From positions 1,736,001 to 1,800,000 of the forward strand of contig CM074698.1 of the NCBI GenBank assembly GCA_037367355.1: DNA of 64,000 bases. The letters run 5' to 3'. Position numbers and translations under genes: made by a program. The notes below the pieces were generated by a model that worked only from the letters and a program-made list of their open reading frames with translations, was not told the origin of the DNA and did not search any database. This stretch comes from Neoscytalidium dimidiatum (lineage: Eukaryota; Ascomycota; Dothideomycetes; Botryosphaeriales; Botryosphaeriaceae). Positions 1-11,572 of the stretch are shown here, in pieces. Positions within the stretch are counted from its first letter, which is position 1, and each line of letters starts with the position of its first letter.

Positions 1-2818
1 ATCGTAGTCCTCATCGACCTCCATCTTGCGAGCAGCCGGCTCATGCTGTTCCTTGCGCTCTTCCTTTGGCTGTTCCGGCGCGTGTGGCGTCTGCGGCGGA
101 GGCGGAGGGTGGATGGCAGGAAGAGAAGGCGGATGATGTGCTGCTTCAGAGGGGTGGTAACCATCATTGATGTGCCGCTGCTCCTCAGGGCGACGAGCCT
201 CGGCCTGCTCCGGCGGAGTTCGCTGAACCTGCGAAGTCTGCGATGCCATTCTCTCAGGCGGGGATGGGCGGCGCGGCGGAGTTTCATCGAGCCGCTGCCG
301 CTTCTCGTCATTTGTAGGAGGCTTCTGAGCAGAAGCGCTGTCTTCTTCCCACTCCCGAAGGCGCTTCTGTGCAGTCGGTGTCCTCTCATCCCGATCGCGA
401 GCAGCAGCTTCAGCAGCAGCAAGAGCCGATGCTGGCGGAGGAGCACCGCTCGCAATACCACCAGGAGCTGCAGGATCAGGGTGATGCGGATAAGTTCCAT
501 GAGGGTAGTGTGAGTTGGGAGATCCAGCCTGGCTCTGGATGATTGGGCGAACCTCTGGAGGAGGGCTGGCTGGACGACCGTACGGCGGCACCGGGCCGGG
601 TCCTGGCGGCGGGGGGCCGTTCAGTGTAGCCGGTGGCGCAGGCCCGTTCGAGGCGTGAGCACCATAGTTAGGATTGGCGATCCGGTTGGGCTGCCCCTGA
701 GGTGGGCCCTGTTGTGCCTGCGACTGCGGGGGTTGCTGCTGAGGAGGGAGGCTATTGGCTTGTCCAGGCTGGTAGAGGCTGGGAGCGGCATTATGGCTCT
801 TTGGCGACGGTGAAAGGCCGCGGCGAGCTGGTCCTGGGGCATTCAGTCGAGGCGGTTCTTGGAACTGCCTGGGGGGCTCTTGCCTCGGACTAGCGGGGCG
901 AGCTGATGCCCCTGGTCTGAGCGCGGGATCGCGTTGATCATAAGGTCCGATCTGCTGAGGAGGCATTTGGGGATCCTGAATGCCAGCGAGACGTCTGTTC
1001 CAGTCGTTTCCCCCGCCCAAGGCAGCAGGAGGAAGGGGTTGTTGAGGCGCGGGCTGCGAGGGCTGAGGACCGCCCCATTGGGGTTGTGGCGGACCGTTCA
1101 TAGCTCCGGGTTGGTATGCCTGAGGGTGAACGTCCTGCGGCAAAGGTGCACTGTTCTGGTTAGGCATGCCATTCGTCGGCTGGCCATTCTGCAGCAGCTG
1201 CAGGCGCGCCTTGATATGCACGTTGGACGGGTCGAGATCAGCTGCACGCTGGTATGCGTCCAACGCATCTGCTGTTTGGTTGTTGCAGGATTCGTACTGA
1301 TATTGGTTAGCGACAGGTGCACCGTGCTGCTGTGGCATGCAGGAAGCAAACTCACCAAAGTTCCGAGGTCGTACCAAACCTCAGAAATATTGGGGTTCAG
1401 ACGAATGGCGCGCGAGTAAGCATCGAGCGCATCGCGGTACTGATTGATCTGGTAGTAGAGGACACCAATGGAGCACCAGAATGTCGGGTTCCTGCCATCG
1501 CGATAGACGGCTTGTTGATAAGCTTCGTACGCCTTCGGGTACTTCTGCTGGGACATGTAACAGCGACCCAACAGGTACCAGCTCTGGGCATCACTCTGAT
1601 CTGCAGGTACTGTTAGACTTCGCGGGAATTCAATTCACACGTGAGCCCAAGAACATACCAGAGGCAACGGACTTCTCTAAGTATTCGATAGCGCGCTCCT
1701 GGCTCTCGAAACTGCTGCTCTGTTGATGGTGAAGCCATCCTAATTGTTGGAGAACTTTGGCATGGTTCGGGTCGCGGTCAAGCACGCGCCTATAGGCGTT
1801 CTTAGCCGACTCATACTGCACTAATTGTTAGTCCGCCGCCGACTTTCGCGTTGGGTCAGAATCTTACGTCTTTCTGCTGCTCGTACACGTGACCAATCTG
1901 GAACCAGATGTCCTCTTCAGTCAATGGACGGGGAGGGTCGTTGACAATGTATTTGAAGCACTGAGATCAATCAGCTTCCTGGTTACCTTGGCCAGTCTCT
2001 GGTCGACTGGTGGGTTCATACCTCAAGGCTGGAGGAAAACTTTTGCTGCTGCTTGTAAATTATGCCGAGACGGAAATAGATCTCATTGGCCTTCTCGAAA
2101 TTCGGCTCCATGCGCATCACCTGAGAGAAGGCCTCCTCGGCGTGCTCAAGAGAGCCGTATCGGTCGTACAGTATGCCGATTCCATACCAAAGTTTTGGCT
2201 CCTGGAGCAGCGGTCAGCAGCTTGAGCAGCTTCAGCAGTGAGACTACATACCTTCGGGTCCTGCAGATGGTAGAGGGCCTGCTGATAAGCAGAGTAAGCT
2301 TGCTGCAGGTCATCCATCATGAGGTAGCAGTGGCCTGGAGAGAAGCGGTGAGTAAGAGCACGAGAAGGCGGGTAAGGCGGGAAGCCGTACCAAGGCTGCC
2401 CCAAACGTCGCCATTGTTCGAATCAATCTTGAGAATGTTCTTCAGGTATTCGACGGCAGCGGGGAATTGTTCCATGCTCCGCAGGATACACGAGATGGCC
2501 TGCATGGCAGGAACAGACCAATTGTTGTGGCGCAGGGCATGGTCGTAGCACTGACGGGCGCCATCAAGATCGCTCATCATCTCAGAGAGGTTGCCTATCA
2601 TTCGATTAGAGGGAGGCCGGGTACAGTGTAGAAGGGACGAGGGCAGGTTGCGTACCGAGGGCGAGCCAGGTCTGCTCGTTTGCCTGGGTGAGGACGGAGG
2701 AGATGCCGGCCTTGCCCTGGGCCTGGAAGGGCGCGTGGCCATTAGCCTGCGGGTGACCAGGCGGGCCATGGTGGGTGGGCAGTCCCGCCGTCGGGGACGG
2801 CTGTTGGTGAGTGGCCAT
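1..2818 (-). CDS. SSN6: Ssn6/Cyc8-type TPR transcriptional corepressor (3' end off the left edge)
   Basis: General corepressor subunit that works with Tup1 in the nucleus; TPRs bind Tup1 and DNA-binding repressors. Exons (minus): 2656-2818, 2391-2594, 2252-2334, 2022-2201, 1868-1960, 1659-1815, 1356-1600 and 1296 to the edge; seven introns of 50-61 nt, all phases closing, about 807 aa visible. The start at 2818 (MATHQQPSP) is the first ATG before the TPR array. About eight to ten TPRs fill the first ~400 residues (for example GHCYLMMDDLQQAYSAYQQA, YESAKNAYRRVLDRDPNHAK, GRCYMSQQKYPKAYEAYQQA). A long Pro/Gln-rich tail follows and is still open at base 1 (AARKMEVDEDYD). The TPR order and the short Gln/Pro N-terminus fit Ssn6 rather than other TPR proteins. 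The tail end and stop are not in the window. Confidence 0.93.
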
Positions 2819-3731
2819 GTAGCCCGAAACGTGCCGTGGTGCTGAGGATGGGCGGGCGGGCGTCGGCTCTCGCGAGTGCAGACGCTCAGACTCGCGGGCG
2901 CGTGCTCACGGTGCGCAATTCTGTGGTGGTGGACGGCTGGAGTTCGCGCGTCGGAAGGGGGCGGTGACGCGGGCTGGCAGACGGGGTCGGCGGTGGCAGC
3001 GCGCGGCGGCAGCGAAACAGCACACTCGCGCGGGCGGCGGCACGCAATGGTACAGCTCGGTGAGCAGGCGTGTCGCAAAGGGCGCGGGCCAGGCTCGGAA
3101 GGAGCAGCGGCGGGCTGGTGTCAGGTGTGCAGGATGGGCGGGAGGGGATGGTGATGGGGATGGGGAGCGCGAGGCAGAAGGCGCGGGAGATGGAGGCGAC
3201 GGGACTCGAAAGAGGGCCGGGAGAGGAGATGCCCCATTGCATTACATGAGAGGGCTGGGTTAGGGGAAGATTTCTGAGCGGGCTCGACAGGCGACTCAGC
3301 GCGCTCGCGCTAAAGCACTTGGCGTGCAGGGAAGCGCGGCGCGGCTGCTCTCAATCTGCCTTTCCACGGTTGGTACGCGCAGGGCAGCATCATTCCGCGC
3401 ACGTACCCCCGGCCGCCGGCAACGTGCGCCAGCGGAGAGTCCTAGTCCTGGCGGCAGGCGCCCCCCAGCCGTCCGTCCTGGTCCCTCCGTCCTTTGGTGC
3501 CTCCCACGCACAGCACACCACACCGCAGCCGACGCACCTCCTGCCTTGGGCGACACACGCCCACGCCTACGCCCACACGCCCAAACGCCGCCCGCACCCA
3601 CACCCACACCCACACCCGCACCCACTCCTGCCGTCCGCAGATGCCGACACCGCTGCTGCTGGTGCTGGTGCTGCTGCCGCTGCTGCACAGGCACTGTTCA
3701 CGTCTGCTTGCTCACCTGCCTGCCAGCCTGT

Positions 3732-3794
<63 letters not shown>

Positions 3795-6702
3795 CGCCTC
3801 TCAACGCCTGCCTTGCGCTCCGGGCGGCGTCAGCCGGCGGCGCGCAGCTGACAGGCGCGCCGCATGAATCTGCGCTCCGCGCCCTCGCAGCAGCAGCGAA
3901 ACCGTTTCGCCGGGCCCGGGGCGCGGTGGAGCTTGGGTTGACGGCCAGCTTAGCCCGCACGCGAGGCCGCCTGTGTCGCACCGCTTCTGCTCGCCTTTCT
4001 TTTTCTGCCAACGTTGCCGCGACCCCAGGAACGCCGCCCACGCCTTGGCCTGCCCGACCCTTGTCTGCGGAGCCCTGTGCGCACGTCCTGCACCAGGTGG
4101 CTTTTCTGTGCGAGATCTACACGGCACCGGGCCAAGCACACGAGCGGCCACCCGCCGCATGCTGCTGCTGCTGCTGCGGCGACTGCTGCTGCTGCGACCG
4201 TCGGCTGTAACGCACGCCCATCGACGCGGATCGGCGCGCCCAGCCAGCCTCTCCCAAGTCTGTCAACCTGACGCCTGCTTTCGTCGCCACGAGCGCCCCG
4301 CCCAGCCCGCCCGCTGCGTCCGTCAACGCCCCGGCGCCGCCATTGGCCGCTGCGCGCTGCGTGCCACCGCCCTCGTTTCAAGGCGGGATCGTCCACCGCA
4401 CGCTGCCTGCATGACGCGCACCTCCACCCCTGTCATCGCGCTGGACCCAACGTGCTTTATCGCCGCCCGCCGGCAGGAACGCTGTCGCTAACCCATCCTT
4501 GTGCGCCCGCCCCGTCACAACCACGGCGCCCTCTGACCGCCCCCACCCGCCGCCCTACGCACATGAAGATTCGTCTGGCGGCCGTACACTATCCCAGCGT
4601 CCCAAGCACACGCTACCTCCTTCCCTTTGGGCGCTTCCGCCCGCGCCTCCCCTGCGCCGCTTCGTTATCGACACCCGTCGACATGCCCGTCTCGGCACTT
4701 GTACGAACGGTTTGCGATGTGTTGCACAGTCGGCGGTAGATGAGCTCTCTGTTGACGATTATTTATTCTCCGGTGGGTGGATGCGTCGCAGCGCCCGGAT
4801 GCAGCAGCGCGGTACCTGGGGTTTCGATCTTCCCGCTGCCCAGCCGTTCTGGCCCGAACTTTCTATTTTCAGAACCTCGGCAGTACGAAGCTAAGCTTAT
4901 AGGAGGGCTGAAGTAACGACAGCTTCCCGTTCGGCGTGATGTCAGATAAAAGCAGTTAAAGCGATAGCTTGTGGCTTGCGGCTGCATTTCAGCGGATCTG
5001 CCCTCTTAAAAGTCCAAGAGCTGGCCGGGACGACTTCTTGAAGTGATCGCGCCCAGGTGCAAATGGGCACAAGACGCTTGTGATTCCCCGATCCGGGGGG
5101 AGGCCTGTTGCGCGTGCCTGCGACGATCCAGGGCACCTTTCTGGAGTCCCCGGTTTCACACACAGCCATTCAACTGGTGGAGCGACGGACGGTTTTCAAC
5201 CGTATGCCAGGGATTTAAAGACGCGTGCGTCTGCGACAAGGACTATTGGGTTGCAGAATCGCTTTGAAGAAGGCGACAAGGCGACTGACGTAGGCCGTGG
5301 CCCGAGCCTTTGTTCTTCGGTAAGGGATCCAGAAGGATGCAAGCCTCTTCGCTTCTCCCGAGCATCTTCGCTTCTTCGGAATCCGTTTTTCAGACGCTGC
5401 AGCCTCAGCCGTCGGATGGCTTGACAGCTGCTTCACGTAGATTTCAAGCACGCACTGGGCGGCCCGCGCCGGCTAGGCATGCGTTGAGATTTACGACCCC
5501 GTTTGGCGGACCGATGAGGTGAGACTTGCGCATGGCGTACAGTACAATACGCAGAGCAACCTCACTAAGTGGATACTGGAAGTAGAGGAGGCTGGGATAG
5601 CGAGGGCCGCGTAAGGAGCTGACAGGCACAGGGGGAGATGCTGTATAATACGGCCAAGCGGCCCAGCGGCCCAGCGGCTATTTCAAACGCTTTCGCACAT
5701 CCATCGATCTCCCTGGGCGGACATGTTGCCGAAGCGCACACACAGGGCCACAAGGGAGAGAGATGACGGGACGGGCAGCACGATCAGTCATGCGGGCATT
5801 TCGGGCGTCGGGATCGCTGAGGGGCGCTCGCGTCACCATTGCACGGCGGACGGGTGTGTCTGATAGCTCTGAGGAGCCAAGGCAGGCGTTGGGAGGCTCA
5901 GCCACGGGCGTGGCAGCAAAGTCGTTCGACATTAGGCTCTGGCTCACAAACTCGCGGCTAGCCCCACAGCGTCAGAACTCGAGGGGTCTCAGGGACAGGA
6001 GTGGCCCCGGCGGGAATCGCGGTCGACGAATCTCGGTGGATACGGAGGCCGTCCCCTCCCATGGAACAGCGCTAGAACAAAAGCGAGGCCCAGGCCGGTC
6101 GCGGGTGGGAACCTGCCAGCGGAGACAACTGTGGAGCGGGGCCAGCGCTCGCAAAGGGGCTGGTGGACTGCCACTGCGATGCGCTATGAGCTGTCGAAGC
6201 GCCCTGGGTCACATGAGATGGCGCTTTTTCAGCGACTCCACCGCCACGCCCCCCGGCCCATCAGGCAACTGGCGCCGAAGCTTTCTCGGCGGCCACGGCT
6301 GTTCTGCTGTGCATGTCGGCGGCGGCGCCGGCGGCGACGGGAGATGAGCTGTCACACTCCCAGCGGCCCGGGAGTCACGTGCCAAGTGCGAATTTGGGGG
6401 GTGCAGCTGCTGTGGCTCCTCCGCCTTGGAGTGAGCTGCACCGCATGCACGGTAAGAGGCCGGCGGACTCTTCATTAAGATGCAGCCGGCTAGATTGCAG
6501 GTGGGCTGAGTGATGGGCGGCCACGACTGGAGTGCTACTGGTCCAGCCCGGGCCGTAGGAAGGCGGGAAGAAGAGGAGGAGGTGGTGGTGGAGGAGGCGT
6601 AATGACGTACCAAGCTTTTTCTCGCGGCCGCCTCTCAGCGAACAAGAGAATCTTGGAACTCGCACCGCGACCGACAGCAGCCAACGCGGGGAACGTGGGG
6701 CA
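2819..6702. other. long intergenic region upstream of SSN6, GC-rich, with simple repeats
   Basis: About 3.9 kb without a supportable gene, between the divergent SSN6 and the small + gene at 6874. Several long open frames occur, but they overlap in multiple frames and owe their length to GC-rich simple sequence (Cys/Pro/Ala or His/Pro runs). The part next to SSN6 should hold its promoter and 5' UTR. Confidence 0.5.
3733..3795 (+). repeat. (TGCC)n tetranucleotide microsatellite
   Basis: An uninterrupted TGCC run of 63 nt (about 15.75 units), flanked on the left by further imperfect TGCC units. A CACCCA-type short tandem lies 110 nt upstream at about 3595-3624. It sits about 0.9 kb upstream of the SSN6 start codon. 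Confidence 0.95.
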
Positions 6703-6873
6703 ATGTCATACGTCTCCCTCAGCGCCCGTCGCAGCCCGTTTCTTCTCGCGCGACACGTCCGAAATCTCGCGTATTCTCCACAAAGACTTTTGAGATCAGT
6801 CCTTGCCGCCCATCTCGCGCCGCCGAGATCCAGCTTCATCACAGAGAAACGCCGGTTTACCCGCTCGTCGACC

Positions 6874-7398
6874 ATGGCATCTGACGAGGACTACGCCGCC
6901 TTCCTGGATAAGGCCAACCAGGACACGGGTGCCCCGGCTTCCGCCCAGTCCAAGCCATTCAAGACCAAATCGGTGGATTCCGAAGTGCCGCAGGTGCTGC
7001 AGCAGGTCGAAGAATACTACATCTCTGACGCCGACGAGCCGTTCGAGCCCGTGAGCCTGAAGTGGGACGGCGATGCCATACCATCAGAAGGTTGGCAAGA
7101 ACCCAAAACCGCGTCGGGCGGAAATAAATGAAGAGTAGCTAACCCGGCTCTATGGCGTTTAGGTGAATTCGCCAAGCTGATTGGACACGACTCCGACGTT
7201 TCCGGCATCAGCCAGAAGGACTTTGACCCCCGCGGCCAATATGCGAAAGTGATCGACGCGGTGAAGCAGGCCGGAAGCCAGCATGTGAGCTTCTTCCGGG
7301 TCCAGCATGGGAGCACGAGGGCAGAGTACTACGTGGTCAGCGTTGACACGAAGGGGAAGAAGATCGTGGGTCTGAAGGCCGTGGCGGTCGAGTCGTAG
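6874..7398 (+). CDS. small conserved fungal protein of unknown function
   Basis: Exons 6874-7090 and 7163-7398; the 72-nt intron (7091-7162) has donor GTTGGC and acceptor TTTAG and is phase 1 (G|GT). The product is 150 aa with no obvious membrane segment, starting MASDEDYAAFLDKANQD and ending VGLKAVAVES. It resembles short conserved hypothetical proteins annotated in ascomycetes; I do not know a function. The ATG at 6874 is in a good context (gaccATGg). An in-frame ATG at 6703 would add 57 residues rich in Arg, Ser, Leu and Ala, resembling a mitochondrial presequence, so a 207-aa form is possible. Confidence 0.75.
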
Positions 7399-8576
7399 AT
7401 ACCCAAGACGTTGGATGAGGACTCAGGCCGGCAGGTACTTATTTAAGCGGGCTCAGACGCACCGAGGAAGAGTCGCAGTCATGTGAAAGTAATGGAAGTG
7501 AGCAGGCGTTCTCATGAAGTGGACGGGGCATGCGCTTGTGAATATGCACATCACGGACGTGGCTGATCGCTATGAGTCTGGAGCACGCTTTGAAGGCCGC
7601 ATAGGTTCGGCATGGTCGGGGTGCACTGCCACATAAGGTCGGATATTAAACGCAATAAATAGAGCCGTTGCTCAGCGGAGGCTAGCGTTTATCAATTCGG
7701 GACAAGCATCTCAACATGCAGTGACGGGAGCATGGTTCAGGCGACGAGCCGACCAGCGCTACATTCCACCAGAGCAGCATTAAGACGGTGGCACAAGGCG
7801 GTTGGGCGCAGCGCGGAGAGCGACCGTGGTGGAGAGGCTGGTCGCAGACAGAAACAAGTGGCTTATTTCGAAAAGGACGGATGTTTGCACCCATTCGACG
7901 TCGCGGCATTCCTGGATGCAGGCGCGGCGAGACGGTTATGCAACGACATGGGGCGGCTCAGGGGTGCAGTGGCCCGGCGCGGAAATGCGCAGGCCGTGCA
8001 ACTGGCAAGTGAATAATTCGTGTGGTGGACGCCTGTTGCTATCGCAGTGGAGGGCTGGCGGGAGATCGGCGGCGACGGCAGAGTCGAACACGAGCGCTCG
8101 CGGTCGTAGGCGGGAACGTTGGGCGGGCGGCGATGATGGCATAGCGGCAGGGCGTTTCGGGGAGGCTTGCGCAGCTCCTCGCATGTCGTGCTGGCCGGCC
8201 GCCGTGATTTGCTGCGCGCTCGCGTTGGGCCAGGGGAATGCGCCGCTGGCTGGCCGCCTGCGTCGCCGCAGATCTAAGATCACGCCTCAATTCCTAGCTG
8301 CTGCCAATTTCTATTCGCCCTCTGCCCTGTTCTCGACCAATCGCGCTCCCCATCTCTCCCAGGCCCTGCTCCAGCCTGCGCAAACAAGCTAGGAACCGCC
8401 CCTTTCGGTCCTCGAAATAATTCCTGCGCTTCTCTCTCTCGTGTCCGCTACGAGCACCATCCGCGCGCCCACGTAACCACCGCTCCCGCCGGAAACCTCG
8501 AGAAACACGCCGTCACCGCACCCTAAAACCCGTCTGCCGCCTGCCCGTGGCCTTGCGCCCACCACACTCGTTTCCA
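7399..8576. other. intergenic region upstream of SKN1
   Basis: About 1.2 kb between two + genes. It should hold the 3' UTR of the small gene and the SKN1 promoter and leader. A pyrimidine-rich stretch lies just before the SKN1 start (about 8400-8530). I see no other gene. Confidence 0.5.
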
Positions 8577-10776
8577 ATGTCCCCGCCAGGCTCGCCCGCT
8601 GAGGCGAGTGATGCGCAGAACCCCCCGCCGCACATCCGCCTCAATTCGAGCAGCTCCAACATCATTGGGGACGCCCAGCCCGAGCGCCCGTCCACCTCGC
8701 GCCAGGATTCGTCGCGCTCGTTGACCGTCGACACGAGACCTGTTTACACCCAACCCAGCCCGGTCAACGAGTCAGCAGAGTTCCTCATTCCGCCGCGCCC
8801 CTCGCAAACAAGACGCTTCCGCGACGAAGACTCCCCCGGCTTCTCGTCACGCAGAACCAGCTGGAGCTCCGAATCCGCGCAAAGCCACGGCCCTTTCTAC
8901 TCGCCCTTCGAGGACTCGAGAGCTCCGTCGCGAGCCGGCAGCGACGATGATTCAAACATAAACACCCAGACGGTCTCGGAAAAATACAACATTACGCCCT
9001 CGGCAGGTCTGCTACTCTTCCCCGAGGATGTCGAGAAGGACGACTACCTGCACGAGCCGGACCCGGCCGACAAAGAACCTCGCGATTGCAATATATGGAA
9101 CAGGCGTGGAATGCTGAACGTCGGTGGTCTGGCATTGCTGAGTCTGGGCTTGCTGATGCTCTTCATCGGCTACCCTATCCTGTACGTTGCCGTGGTGCCC
9201 ACAGCTTATTCTGACTAACGTCTCTTAGGACCTTTGCCCAGAAGCTCATTGATCCTACCGGAAATGCGTGTGCGAAGGACCCGAACTGCATTGATGTCCA
9301 CCAAAATCTACTTAAGAATGTCAGACGCGGGTTGATCGATCCGGATACGCCCGACAACGTCAAGTCTCGAACGTCGTACTATTCGGGCAAGAAACAAGTT
9401 CTTGTGGTATGGGTGCTTCCTTGCACAGCGCAACACGAATGTCTGACAGCTGCTAGTTTTCCGACGAATTCAACACTGATGGCCGGACCTTCTACGACGA
9501 AGATGACCCATACTTCCAGGCGGTGGATTTGTGGTACGGTGTGACCCAGGATCTCGAGGTATATCAGAATGCATCTTGAGCGCTTTGCTGTTGCTGACAA
9601 TTACCAGTACTACGATCCGGACGCAGTCACCACTAAAGACGGCACACTCAATATCAAGTTTGAAGCCTTTGCAAATCACGATTTGGAGTATAGATCGGGC
9701 ATGCTTCAGTCTTGGAACAAGCTTTGCTTCAAAGGTGGTCACCTGGAAGCGTCGATCTCCCTCCCCGGCCGCGGAGATACCGTCGGTTTCTGGCCAGGCT
9801 TCTGGGCCATGGGCAACCTCGGCCGGCCTGGATATGCAGCGACCACGGATGGCATGTGGCCATACAGCTACTCAGACACTTGCGATGCCGGAATCACCGC
9901 CAACCAGAGCTCGACCGACGGAATCAACTATTTGCCTGGCATGAAAATGCCTGCTTGCACGTGCAGCGGAGAAGATCACCCCAGCCCTGGCAAGTCGAGA
10001 TCGGCTCCTGAGATTGACGTCATCGAAGCAAGTAATGCTCCTTTGTCAACTGGCGAGTACATCGGTGTAGTCTCTCAGAGTTGTCAGTTGGCACCATTCG
10101 ATATCTGGTACCAACCTGATTACGGTTAGTCCACCTCTTGCTTGCATCGCTACAAATGACTAATCAGAGCAGACTTTTTCGAAGTCTACGACCACTCGGT
10201 CACTGAGATCAACCCTTACGCTGGAGGCCCTTATCAGCAGGCCATTTCCGGACTTTCTAACCTGAACAATGACTGGTATGATGGCAAGGCCTACCAGAAA
10301 TACGCATTCGACTATACTCCCGGCGACTCGGGTTTCGTGACCTGGTTTGTTGGCGATGACCCCATGTGGACCCTGGACGCGAAGGCCATCGGTCCCAACG
10401 GCAATGTGGCCCAACGAGTCATTCCAGAAGAGCCAATGTCTATCATCGTCAACTTCGGCATGTCGGACAGTTTCTCCACTATCAATACGACTGGCATAGC
10501 CTCCACCTTACCGGCAACTATGAGGATTGATTACATCCGCATCTATCAAGACGAGGATAACGAGTTGATGACGTGTGATCCTCCCGGTTATCCTACTACG
10601 GAATACATCGCCAATCATCCGGAGCCATACACCAACATCAACTTGACTAGATGGTATGTCACGCTCCGCAAATCATGTGGTGAAAGAAGGGTCTAACAAA
10701 CTATAGGCACCAAACGGATTATGATTGGCCAAAGAATTCGCTAGTCCACAAATGCAGTGCCGAGTCCAGTTCGTAA
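8577..10776 (+). CDS. SKN1: Skn1/Kre6-type beta-1,6-glucan synthesis protein (GH16 fold)
   Basis: Type II membrane glycoside-hydrolase/transglycosylase-like protein of the secretory pathway needed for cell-wall beta-1,6-glucan. Exons 8577-9181, 9229-9406, 9457-9558, 9608-10124, 10173-10653 and 10707-10776 give 650 aa; introns are 47-53 nt. A Ser/Pro-rich cytosolic tail of about 180 residues precedes one membrane segment (about 181-202, [20 protein letters not shown]). The luminal GH16 domain follows: FSDEFN after the TM, then the catalytic ExDxxE motif EIDVIE at E430/D432/E435, and the C-terminal DYIRIYQD region. The first ATG downstream of the leader was chosen as start. Length and layout match the Skn1/Kre6 family; Kre6 and Skn1 cannot be told apart here. 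Confidence 0.95.
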
Positions 10777-11572
10777 AGGATTCCGTATCGCAATCTAGTA
10801 TCTCGGCTCCCTCGTCGCTTGTCCTTGATTCCAGGACATTTCCACTTGAAACTAAAAACATTTCGGTGAACTTTGGGATTACAACTACCTCAAGGCTTCC
10901 CATGGCGGTGCCTGTTAAACCATCTAGATCGGCGTCAATCTGTGCGTTCTCGTTTAAGATCAGGGAATCAGCATATGCATAACCCGGGGTTGATACGGCT
11001 GGTCTTGTCTTCCGATTGGTTAGTATTGCTGCATTAGCATGCTTCTATCCGCATCAGCTATTGTTGGCGAGGACCCTTAACGTCCTTTTCTTGATCTTCT
11101 TCTTTGGCTTTTGCCTGTATCAAATACCCTATTTCATCACCTGACCTGGATGAGACATGAATATCCAGGGGTACTCTTCATTTCTTTATTCACTTCAGAC
11201 TTGCAAAGATGGCGCCCCATTGCAATTATCGCCCCAGAAAGTCGAGCTCTGAGATTTGCAGCATTGCTTTTATGGCAGGATGCTGTCGTGGCTCTTTGCA
11301 ATGATGCGATGGCGCTGTTGGTTTTCGTTAACGCTCGAACATTGTTTTTGTATATAGAGCACGGCTCATTCAGCCGTCATGAGAGAAACGCATAATGATT
11401 TTCGAAGACTATATTTCTTTTTTCCTGCATGATTATTCTCCAGCATTCCATTCCAAAAGTTTGATTTCATTCAGTGATCGCCGATTTGGATTGGTTCTCT
11501 AGCCACGTCTCTATCAACATTGGGGGCTTCTTCCCCCTTCTCGTCTCTTGCATCGCGACTGTTTACAAACTT
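10777..11572. other. convergent intergenic region (SKN1 / lipase 3' ends)
   Basis: About 800 bp between the stop codons of two convergent genes. It is AT-richer than the flanking exons and should contain both 3' UTRs. I see no gene. Confidence 0.5.

Noticed and set aside
3319..4491. Several overlapping plus-strand frames of 170-240 codons
   Set aside because: Three frames are open at once across TGCC and CACCCA repeats, giving Cys/Pro/Ala or His/Pro runs. No motif or splice structure supports a gene.
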